NCBI RefSeq assembly: GCF_030010375.1
Contig: NZ_JASCRY010000004.1
Location: 248,001-312,000 of the forward strand
Origin: Flavobacterium yafengii
GTDB taxonomy: Bacteria; Bacteroidota; Bacteroidia; Flavobacteriales; Flavobacteriaceae
Reading direction: 5' to 3'
DNA length: 64,000 nt
How positions within the stretch are numbered: the first letter of the stretch is position 1; each line of letters opens with the position of its first letter. A program made the translations under genes and the position numbers. The notes beneath the pieces were generated by a model. The model searched no databases, was not told the DNA's origin, and worked only from the letters and a program-made list of their open reading frames with translations. This document shows, in pieces, positions 37,061 to 44,232 of the stretch.

Positions 37061-38416
37061 TTATTTTACTAATTCCTTTACTTCATCAAAGTTTAATCCG
37101 CCATAATTACCGGAACTCATCAACAATAAAGCAGAATTTTCAAGATTTAAGTTAAATAAATAGTCTTTGAAATCTTTTGGATTGGTATAAATAATTAAAT
37201 CTTCACGATTAAAAGATTTGGCAATTTGGTCGTAAGTCACTTCTTCAAGCTGTTTGATTTTTACTGCATCGGGCGAATAGAAAACTACCGCTTTATCGGC
37301 ATATTCTAATGCGCCTTCATATTCTTTCAGGAATTCTGCATTCAAACTACTATAGGTATGCAATTCTAAACAAGCTACCAAAGTTCTGTTTGGATATTGT
37401 TCTTTGACCGCTTTTGTAGTTGCGGCAACTTTACTAGGTGAATGGGCAAAATCTTTATAGGCAACTTTTGTTTTGCTCTCAGCAATTTTTTCCAATCGTT
37501 TTGATGCGCCTTTGAAACTCGCGATAGCTTCATAAAAATCAGCTTCATCGACTCCCATATTTTGACAAATCCATTTGGCTCCAGCCAAATTATTAAGATT
37601 ATGCGCTCCAAAAACTTCAATTGGCATGTCGCCTTCTGGAGTTTCCAGCAGTGTCACACCATCACTTACGGCATATTTTGGGGTATGATACGCTAGTTTT
37701 CTAATTGGGTTCGTAGCGGCTTCGGAAACTCGTTTTACTTCAGCATCATCTTCATTGTAGACTAAAATCCCTCCATTGGTAATTTTACCAATAAAAATTT
37801 CAAACTGTTCTACGTAATTATCATACGTTGGAAAAACATTAATATGATCCCACGCAATCCCTGAAATCAGAGCAATATTTGGTTGGTACAAATGAAATTT
37901 AGGTCTTCGGTCAATTGGCGAGGACAAATATTCATCTCCTTCCAAAACGATAAAATCATTCTCTTCCGTAAGATGCACCATCGTATCGAAGCCTTCCAGT
38001 TGCGCGCCAACCATATAATCTACCGCTATATCATGGTAATGCATCACGTGCAAAATCATTGAAGTTATAGTTGTTTTTCCATGGGAACCACCAATAACAA
38101 CACGTGTTTTATTTTTGGATTGTTCGTAAAGGAATTCAGGATAAGAATATATTTTCAGTCCTAATTCTTGTGCTTTTAATAATTCCGGATTATCTGCTTT
38201 GGCATGCATACCAAGAATAACTGCTTCAATTGCTGACGTTATTTTTTCAGGAAACCATCCCAATTCAGGAGGCAAAATACCTTTTTTGTCTAATCTTGAT
38301 TTTGAAGGTTCAAAAATAGCATCGTCACTTCCAGTAACTTGATACCCTTTGTTGTGTAGTGCTAAAGCCAGATTGTGCATAGCACTTCCTCCGATAGCTA
38401 TAAAATGTGTACGCAT
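37061..38416 (-). CDS. mpl: UDP-N-acetylmuramate:L-alanyl-gamma-D-glutamyl-meso-diaminopimelate ligase-like (Mpl)
   Basis: A Mur ligase of 451 residues. The N-terminal Rossmann domain starts MRTHFIAIGGSAMHNLALAL, as in Mpl and MurC; the ATP P-loop is GSHGKTT (110-116); the central domain has LEGDEYLSS, and the C-terminal domain includes FAHSPSKVAATTKAV. Mpl joins recycled tripeptide to UDP-MurNAc in peptidoglycan recycling. MurC is the main alternative, but the AMHNLALAL start and overall length favour Mpl. It is followed by the GNAT gene at 8 bases. Confidence 0.85.
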   Translation of the reverse strand: MRTHFIAIGGSAMHNLALALHNKGYQVTGSDDAIFEPSKSRLDKKGILPPELGWFPEKITSAIEAVILGMHAKADNPELLKAQELGLKIYSYPEFLYEQSKNKTRVVIGGSHGKTTITSMILHVMHYHDIAVDYMVGAQLEGFDTMVHLTEENDFIVLEGDEYLSSPIDRRPKFHLYQPNIALISGIAWDHINVFPTYDNYVEQFEIFIGKITNGGILVYNEDDAEVKRVSEAATNPIRKLAYHTPKYAVSDGVTLLETPEGDMPIEVFGAHNLNNLAGAKWICQNMGVDEADFYEAIASFKGASKRLEKIAESKTKVAYKDFAHSPSKVAATTKAVKEQYPNRTLVACLELHTYSSLNAEFLKEYEGALEYADKAVVFYSPDAVKIKQLEEVTYDQIAKSFNREDLIIYTNPKDFKDYLFNLNLENSALLLMSSGNYGGLNFDEVKELVK

Positions 38417-38454
38417 TCTAATTTTCGGTTTATGGTTGTTGAATTCCAGAGAGA

Positions 38455-39162
38455 TTAAAATCTATCTTGAACTTTTTTACTATTATAGGTTTCTAATATC
38501 GTTTTTGCTTTTTCAGGCTCTCTCATTTTGTTCTTGTACAAGCTAGCTAACTTTTGATAACTTGTTTTAGAACCTCCTGCAATTATCGCTTTTTTATACT
38601 GTTGTTCCGCAACTTTATATCTTTTAAAATATTCCTCAATATGACCTCTTGACAAATAACCGTCAATGGGTGATAATCGCAATAATTCATTGGAATATTT
38701 GATGGCTTTAGACTCGCTTCCACCCACAATTCCTGGCAACTGAATGTATATTTCTATCAAAGCCCAACGCGATTCAATATGCTTTGGATTGAGGCTTATG
38801 GCTTTTTCAAATGAAGCTTTAACTTCATCAATCATTCCTAGGGCCTTAAATTTATTAGATTCTTTTGCTTTCATGCCTAAAGCTCCACCATATTTATAAT
38901 GATAATCGGCTTCAGAAGGTTTCAACTGTTTGAGTTTTTTATAATACCCAATCGCTTTATCCCATGATTTATAATGACCTGCAATATCTCCTAAATATTC
39001 AATTGTTTTTAAATCCGATGGACTGGACTTTAAAACAGATTCAAAGGCCAACTCGGCCTGATCCATTTTATTGGCCTTATATAGTTTTTCTGCTCTGTCA
39101 AAATCAGATTGAGCCCACATTATCACCGGTAGAAATACAAATAAATAAATAATATGTTTCAT
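38455..39162 (-). CDS. Secreted tetratricopeptide-repeat protein
   Basis: 235 residues with a signal peptide (MKHIIYLFVFLPVIMWA). About four TPR-like helical pairs follow: AEKLYKANKMDQAELAFESVL, IGYYKKLKQLKPSEADYHYKYG, FEKAISLNPKHIESRWALIEIY and EQQYKKAIIAGGSKTSYQKLA. It is probably a periplasmic scaffold with unknown partners. It stops 38 bases before the mpl start on the same strand. Confidence 0.85.
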   Translation of the reverse strand: MKHIIYLFVFLPVIMWAQSDFDRAEKLYKANKMDQAELAFESVLKSSPSDLKTIEYLGDIAGHYKSWDKAIGYYKKLKQLKPSEADYHYKYGGALGMKAKESNKFKALGMIDEVKASFEKAISLNPKHIESRWALIEIYIQLPGIVGGSESKAIKYSNELLRLSPIDGYLSRGHIEEYFKRYKVAEQQYKKAIIAGGSKTSYQKLASLYKNKMREPEKAKTILETYNSKKVQDRF

Positions 39163-39230
39163 TCTTCAAAAATAAGGAAATTTATAATTGTAATTCTCCA
39201 AGTATATGAAAGGTTTAACTATTTTTATAA

Positions 39231-39266
39231 AAAAAACCGCCTCATATATCATACGAGGCGGTTTTT
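39231..39266 (-). terminator. Terminator of obgE
   Basis: AAAAACCGCCTC pairs perfectly with GAGGCGGTTTTT around a 10-12-base loop; on the minus strand a U-run follows. It is 25 bases after the obgE stop. Confidence 0.92.
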
Positions 39267-39290
39267 ATAATTTATTTAAAAAATTAAGAA

Positions 39291-40292
39291 TTAGTCATTC
39301 AACATTTTCCATAATTTATCTTTCAACTCAGTCAAACCTTGTTGGGCAACAGAAGAAATAAACATATAAGGAATATCCTTAAAAGCAACGTCTAATTCTA
39401 TTTTCAATTCTGCTTTTAGCTCATCATCAAGCATATCGCATTTTGAAATTACTAATAAACGCTCTTTATCAAGCATTTCAGGATTGTATTTCGTCAATTC
39501 GTTTACCAAAATATCGTATTCGGCTTTAATGTCTGGCGTATCAACCGGAACTAGAAAAAGTAACGTTGAATTACGTTCAATATGACGCAAGAAATAATGT
39601 CCTAATCCTTTTCCTTCAGCAGCTCCTTCTATAATTCCGGGAATATCTGCAATTACAAAAGATTGAAAATCTCTGTAGGCTACAATTCCAAGATTTGGTT
39701 TTAAAGTTGTAAAAGGATAATCTGCAATTTTTGGCTTAGCTGAAGTCAGCACTGATAATAAAGTTGATTTTCCTGCATTAGGAAAACCTACCAAACCTAC
39801 ATCAGCAAGTACTTTTAGTTCTAAAATCACATCCATTTCTGAACCTGGCAAACCTGGTTGAGAATATCTAGGTGTTTGATTGGTTGAACTTCTAAAGTGC
39901 CAGTTTCCTAAACCACCTTTTCCACCACGAGAAAGTATTTGCTTTTCACCGTCTTCAGTAATTTCAAATAATATTTCTCCAGTTTCTTTATCTTTTACTA
40001 CCGTTCCTAATGGAACTTCAATAAATTTATCGTCTCCGTCAGCACCTGTGCTTCTGTCACCACTACCATCTCCACCATTACCCGCTTTAATATGACGCGC
40101 AAATTTGAGATGAAACAATGTCCAAAGACCTTTGTTACCAACCAAAAAAACATGACCACCACGACCACCATCACCACCATCAGGACCACCTTTTTCAATA
40201 AATTTTTCTCTATGCAAATGCGTAGATCCTTTTCCTCCTTTTCCGGAAGAAACATATATTTTAACGTAATCTACAAAATTCCCTTCAGTCAT
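39291..40292 (-). CDS. obgE: GTPase Obg (ObgE/CgtA)
   Basis: Ribosome-associated GTPase needed for 50S maturation. It has 333 residues. The Gly-rich OBG fold spans about 1-160 ([25 protein letters not shown]), and the G domain has G1 GFPNAGKST (169-177), G3 [10 protein letters not shown] and G4 SKCD. There is no C-terminal OCT domain, as is usual outside Firmicutes. It starts at ATG 40290-40292. The upstream gap holds CAGATTT-type repeats and then the CNNM gene. Confidence 0.97.
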   Translation of the reverse strand: MTEGNFVDYVKIYVSSGKGGKGSTHLHREKFIEKGGPDGGDGGRGGHVFLVGNKGLWTLFHLKFARHIKAGNGGDGSGDRSTGADGDDKFIEVPLGTVVKDKETGEILFEITEDGEKQILSRGGKGGLGNWHFRSSTNQTPRYSQPGLPGSEMDVILELKVLADVGLVGFPNAGKSTLLSVLTSAKPKIADYPFTTLKPNLGIVAYRDFQSFVIADIPGIIEGAAEGKGLGHYFLRHIERNSTLLFLVPVDTPDIKAEYDILVNELTKYNPEMLDKERLLVISKCDMLDDELKAELKIELDVAFKDIPYMFISSVAQQGLTELKDKLWKMLND

Positions 40293-40302
40293 TTTTTTAA
40301 AT

Positions 40303-40335
40303 TTCAGATTTCAGATTTCGGATTTCAGATTGAAA
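40303..40335. repeat. Short tandem AT-rich repeat (TTTCAGA units) before obgE
   Basis: TTTCAGATTTCAGATTTCGG followed by ATTTCAGATT: about four imperfect 7-8-base units. A similar array in the opposite orientation lies at 41682-41727 on the far side of the CNNM gene. Confidence 0.6.
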
Positions 40336-40381
40336 AAATTCAAAAAGCCATCAGTCTCCTGTCCTCTATTTTTATTATTAA

Positions 40382-41653
40382 TTATTTAAGTGCTTTCACC
40401 ATCACTTTATCAATCTTCACGCCATCCATATCAATGACTTCCAACTCAAATTTTTGCCAAATCAATTTCTCTCCTTGTTTAGGAATATGAGAGAGTTCCG
40501 TCATTATTAAACCACTCACCGTGGTTACTTCGTAATCATTGATCAATTCATCTAATTCAAAGTAAGTCAAGAAATCATGTAACGAATAATGTCCGTCAAC
40601 AAGCCATGTTCCATCTTCTCTTTCAATCAATTGAAAATCATCTTTATAAAAATCAGAAGCATCACCAACTAGAGCTTCCAGAATATCATTTAATGTAATA
40701 ACTCCCTGAAAAACACCGTACTCGTCAGAGACAAATGCATAATGTATTCCTGATTTTTTAAAATTTTCCAGAGCTACGTATGCCGTGGTTTGCTCCATCA
40801 TAAAAGGAGCTTCGGTCATTATATCTGCCAAATTGAAGTTTTCATTTTCAAAATGTGCAAAGATATTTTTTAGGTTAACCACTCCAACAATATCATCATA
40901 ATTTTCACCGTAAACCGGATAAATAGAATGTAATTCCTTAAGCATAAATTCCTTAACCTGTTCTTTATCAGAATGAAAAGGCAAAAAAACCACCGACTTC
41001 CTATGCGTCATCAATGAGTTTATTTTTCTATCTCCAATATGAAAAACGCGTTCTACAATATCTTGTTCTATTTCCTGCACTTCTCCTCCTTCGGTTCCTT
41101 CTTTGATAATCGCCTTTATTTCCTCTTCGGTTACTTTACCATCAGCAGTAGGTTTTATTTGCAAAATATCCAATAAAAAATCTGTTGAATGCGTTAACAA
41201 CCAAATAAATGGTGCCGTAACTATCGAAACTATTTTCATGGGTAGTGCAACTGCTTTTGCTATTGCTTCCGGATGATTTAATCCAATTCTTTTAGGCAAT
41301 AACTCTCCTAGAACTAAAGAGAAAAAGGTCAAAATAACTACAACTAGACCTACTGCAACTGGATGCGCGTAGGGTTTTATAAATTCAAATCCGCTTACAA
41401 AAGTTTCTACATCTAAAGTTATTTTATCACCACTATAAATACCGGTAAGAATTCCTATCAGTGTGATTCCTATTTGTACCGTTGATAAAAATTTATTTGG
41501 CGAATTGGCCAAATCTAATGCGATTTTAGCACTTTTATTCCCTTTTTTTGCTGCGGTCTCTAATCTGTTTTTTCGAGCTGAAATCAATGCAATTTCCGAC
41601 ATAGAGAAAACCCCATTTAATAGTATTAGAAAGAATATAATTAGTATTTCCAA
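40382..41653 (-). CDS. CNNM/CorC (hemolysin-C-like) family membrane protein with CBS domains
   Basis: 423 residues. The N-terminal DUF21 domain has three to four membrane segments (MEILIIFFLILLNGVFSMSEIALISARKNRLE, TVQIGITLIGILTGIYSG, LVVVILTFFSLVLGELLPKRIGL). Two CBS motifs follow at about 205-325 (LMTHRKSVVFLPF, IMTEAPFMMEQTTAYVALENFKKSGIHYAFVSDEYG), then a CorC_HlyC transporter-associated domain (FQLIEREDGTWLVDG). Family members are implicated in magnesium/cobalt efflux; haemolysin is a legacy name. It lies between adk and obgE and is bordered by repeats on both sides. Confidence 0.92.
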   Translation of the reverse strand: MEILIIFFLILLNGVFSMSEIALISARKNRLETAAKKGNKSAKIALDLANSPNKFLSTVQIGITLIGILTGIYSGDKITLDVETFVSGFEFIKPYAHPVAVGLVVVILTFFSLVLGELLPKRIGLNHPEAIAKAVALPMKIVSIVTAPFIWLLTHSTDFLLDILQIKPTADGKVTEEEIKAIIKEGTEGGEVQEIEQDIVERVFHIGDRKINSLMTHRKSVVFLPFHSDKEQVKEFMLKELHSIYPVYGENYDDIVGVVNLKNIFAHFENENFNLADIMTEAPFMMEQTTAYVALENFKKSGIHYAFVSDEYGVFQGVITLNDILEALVGDASDFYKDDFQLIEREDGTWLVDGHYSLHDFLTYFELDELINDYEVTTVSGLIMTELSHIPKQGEKLIWQKFELEVIDMDGVKIDKVMVKALK

Positions 41654-41681
41654 TTGTTTAGTTGATTCGTTTTTTTATTAA

Positions 41682-41727
41682 AAATCTGATTTCTGAATTT
41701 TTACTTTCTGAAATCTGCAATCTGGAT
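41682..41727. repeat. Short AT-rich repeat array upstream of the CNNM gene
   Basis: Imperfect units AATCTGATTTCTGAATTT and TTCTGAAATCTGCAATCTGG, which in reverse complement give CAGATTGCAGATTTCAGAA. They are the inverted counterpart of the CAGATTT array at 40303-40335, so the CNNM gene is framed by inverted low-complexity repeats. Confidence 0.5.
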
Positions 41728-41728
41728 T

Positions 41729-41873
41729 TTAGCCCAGATGGTAATGAAAAGCCCGGAGTTAAAAAAGCTAATTTTTCTTGTCAAAAAAGAGCGACCAAAG
41801 GAACCTCCTTTTATGACTTAGAAAGATAGATTTTTTTAACGAGGACTTGTAATGTACAACTGGAATTGCTCCT
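41729..41873 (+). repeat. Structured intergenic repeat, copy C (longer variant)
   Basis: It starts TTAGCCCAGATGGTAATG and ends GTACAACTGGAATTGCTCC, matching the ends of copy B. The middle is longer and different: GTTAAAAAA (41758-41766) pairs perfectly with TTTTTTAAC (41832-41840), and AAGCCCGGAG nearby can partly pair with GAGGACTT. The 3' end touches the adk stop codon (41872-41874). It lies between the CNNM start and adk. Confidence 0.65.
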
Positions 41874-42444
41874 ATAAATTATCAATCACGTTACTTACTC
41901 TTTCTGTAATTTCTGCAATAGAACCTATTCCATTTACTGCGTGAAATTTCCCTTGCTCCTGATAATAATTCATTAAAGGAGCTGTTTTTTCATTGTATTC
42001 CTGGTAGCGATTTCTGATTTTTTCTTCATCTTGATCGTCAATTCTTCCACTTGTTTTTCCTCTTTCCAATAGGCGTTGCACTAAAATCTCATCATCGGCT
42101 TCGAGTGCAATTGTCGCTGCAACTTGAGAACCTATTGAAGTAAGAAATGCGTCTAAAGCTTCGGCTTGTGAAATTGTTCTTGGATATCCGTCAAACAATA
42201 TCCCATTAGTATCCGGATGTTTATTTACCTCATCAATAAGCATTTTTGTAGTCAATTCATCTGGAACTAAATCTCCAGCATCCATAAATACTCTTGCTTG
42301 TTTGCCTAGTTCTGTATCGTTTTTTAAATTAAAACGAAATACATCACCAGTTGATATATGTGTTAATTTGTATTTTTCTTTCAAAAACTCTGCTTGAGTT
42401 CCTTTACCAGCTCCTGGTTTTCCAAATAAAACAATGTTAGTCAT
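41872..42444 (-). CDS. adk: Adenylate kinase
   Basis: Interconverts ATP + AMP and 2 ADP. It has 190 residues with P-loop GKPGAGKGT (8-16), the AMP-binding LTHISTGDVFR and DGYPRTISQAEAL, and an ATP-lid region VQRLLERGKTSGRIDDQ that is short and lacks zinc-binding Cys residues, hence the short-lid form. It lies 12 bases after hpt. Its stop codon abuts repeat copy C. Confidence 0.98.
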   Translation of the reverse strand: MTNIVLFGKPGAGKGTQAEFLKEKYKLTHISTGDVFRFNLKNDTELGKQARVFMDAGDLVPDELTTKMLIDEVNKHPDTNGILFDGYPRTISQAEALDAFLTSIGSQVAATIALEADDEILVQRLLERGKTSGRIDDQDEEKIRNRYQEYNEKTAPLMNYYQEQGKFHAVNGIGSIAEITERVSNVIDNL

Positions 42445-42456
42445 GTTGTTGTGTCG

Positions 42457-42987
42457 TTATTCTTTTAGTTTATATACTTCAGGTAAATTTCTTCCTAATC
42501 CATCGTAGTCTAAGCCAAACCCCACAATAAATTTATTTGGAATTCTAATTCCAATGTAATCTATTTTGATGTCTTTTGTGTATGCTTCTGGTTTAAAAAA
42601 AAGTGTTGCTATTTTAAAATGTTTTACATTTTGTTTTTTGAATAATTCTTTCAGTTCAACCAATGTATTACCGGTGTCAACTATATCTTCGATTATGACT
42701 ACACTGCGTCCCGTTAAATCCTGGTTTATACCTATTAATTGTTTTACTTCGTTTGTGGTAGCAGTTCCTTCGTATGATGCCATTTTGATGAAAGATACTT
42801 CACACGGCTTTTTATATTGTTTCATAAAATCAGAAACCACCATAAAAGCACCATTCAATACCCCAACAAATACTGGTATTTCATCAGCAAAATCGTCTTC
42901 AACTTGCGCCACCATTTTAGCGATGGCAAATTCAATTTCTTTAGCAGAAATAAACGGAACAAATTGTTTATCGTGAAGTTGTATCAT
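42457..42987 (-). CDS. hpt: Hypoxanthine phosphoribosyltransferase
   Basis: Purine salvage: converts hypoxanthine or guanine plus PRPP to IMP or GMP. 176 residues from ATG 42985-42987 (MIQLHDKQFVPFISAKEIE). The PRPP-binding loop VVIIEDIVDTGNTL is clear. The frame is open upstream to 43044, but a TATCTTTG -7 box on the minus strand (43011-43018) lies in that stretch and the extra residues look non-coding, so the shorter start is chosen. Co-transcribed with adk. Confidence 0.95.
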   Translation of the reverse strand: MIQLHDKQFVPFISAKEIEFAIAKMVAQVEDDFADEIPVFVGVLNGAFMVVSDFMKQYKKPCEVSFIKMASYEGTATTNEVKQLIGINQDLTGRSVVIIEDIVDTGNTLVELKELFKKQNVKHFKIATLFFKPEAYTKDIKIDYIGIRIPNKFIVGFGLDYDGLGRNLPEVYKLKE

Positions 42988-43398
42988 TTTTTGATGTTTA
43001 AAATAATGCGCAAAGATACAGAATTCGGATTTGACAATTGACACTTGGACATTAATTTCTAATTTTAAGTAAATTCCATAAAAAAACGACTCAAAAATGA
43101 ATTACAACAACAAATCTTGTACTATAAATTCCGAAAAAATAAAATAGTATTTTCAACAGTAAAGTTCTTAGAGGAAATTCAAAAATATTCAGCCTACTGT
43201 TTTACTTTCTCTTTATTGTCGACTTGAATCATCAGAAAAACAAAAAAAGGCTGCCTTTATAAAAAAGAAAGCCTTTGATTATTTTTAAATTAAAACACTT
43301 TTAAAACGAAAGCAAAAACCCCCTCAGTTCATTTGTGTATTTTTTTTTACTATTTAGTCTCCTATAGCATCTTGATTATACATTAGCCACAACAGAAT
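42988..43398. other. Intergenic region between hpt and the barrel gene
   Basis: About 410 bases. It holds the hpt -7 box TATCTTTG (minus strand, 43011-43018), an AT-rich stretch with no ORF, and the terminator at 43242-43276 for the leftward gene at 43399. Nothing else was recognised. Confidence 0.5.
43242..43276 (-). terminator. Terminator downstream of the outer-membrane barrel gene
   Basis: On the minus strand AAAGGCT (43276-43270) pairs with AGCCTTT (43252-43246) across a 17-base loop, and seven U follow. It is about 120 bases past the stop at 43399. Confidence 0.6.
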
Positions 43399-44232
43399 TT
43401 ATTCAAAATTCCAACCCAATGTTAAACCGAATGCAACGGGTTTGATAGTCGCATCTTTGTCAGTACTGTACAATCCGTTTGCTTTTCTGTCAGTACTTGA
43501 TGTTGGGTTATAGCTTAAATAAGACTCGTTTTGTTTTTGATCAAGGATTGTTCCATAACCGCTGTCAAGAAACATAGCGGCGTACAAAGCACTCTTTTCT
43601 CCCATTTCAAAAGTAAAACCTAACTCAAACGTACTCATCAAAATGCCTTTTGTATTGTACTCTCCTGATGCAGCGTAATTTGTTTGATTCCCAAAACCAT
43701 ATTCTGGCAAATTATCAATGAATAAATTAACATCTGGGTAGTAAGCAACTCCTTTAACTGTTGTTGCCGATGATTTGATTTTGTAATTTACAGGTAAGAA
43801 GTATTTAACACCTGCTCTAAAATTGAAATCAATTCCTTTATTAATATTCTTTTTATACTGTAAAAAAAGCGGAATCTGAATGGCTTGTAATATTTGAGAT
43901 TCTTTGTAATTTCCTGTAGTCACACTATAAGAAAATGCCGAGCCAGTTTGATCAACCTCAAAATTAGTCAGCGTTGCTGAGGGTTGTTCTAAAAACACCT
44001 TTTGCTTGTATTGTGCAAACTCAACTCCAGACCCGATACCTATGTGATCCGTCAATGAGTATATGTAACCTGCCTTTAATGCTCCGCCAATATCAGTGGC
44101 TGACCTCACCCCTTTTACATCACTTTGAATATTCCCTATTCCTGTTTGTACGCCTACATAAAACTGCGCTTTAATTCCTTGAGAGAATAAAATTAGTGCA
44201 AACCCTACTATATATTTAACATCAAATTTCAT
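43399..44232 (-). CDS. Outer-membrane beta-barrel protein (PorT-like)
   Basis: 277 residues from ATG 44230-44232 (MKFDVKYIVGFALILFSQGIKAQFYVGVQTG), which gives a proper signal peptide; the open frame extends 11 codons upstream into the previous gene. The mature part shows alternating strands with Gly/aromatic turns typical of the OMP_b-brl families (GALKAGYIYSLTDHIGIGSGVEF, FTFEMGEKSALYAAMFLDSGYG) and ends LTLGWNFE, close to the C-terminal aromatic rule. It lies directly after the giant T9SS protein and may help display or anchor it; this is inference from position. Confidence 0.75.
   Translation of the reverse strand: MKFDVKYIVGFALILFSQGIKAQFYVGVQTGIGNIQSDVKGVRSATDIGGALKAGYIYSLTDHIGIGSGVEFAQYKQKVFLEQPSATLTNFEVDQTGSAFSYSVTTGNYKESQILQAIQIPLFLQYKKNINKGIDFNFRAGVKYFLPVNYKIKSSATTVKGVAYYPDVNLFIDNLPEYGFGNQTNYAASGEYNTKGILMSTFELGFTFEMGEKSALYAAMFLDSGYGTILDQKQNESYLSYNPTSSTDRKANGLYSTDKDATIKPVAFGLTLGWNFE

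Noticed and set aside
42985-43044. Upstream extension of hpt to ATG 43044
   Set aside because: The stretch contains the likely -7 promoter box (43011-43018), and homologous enzymes begin close to MIQLHDKQF.
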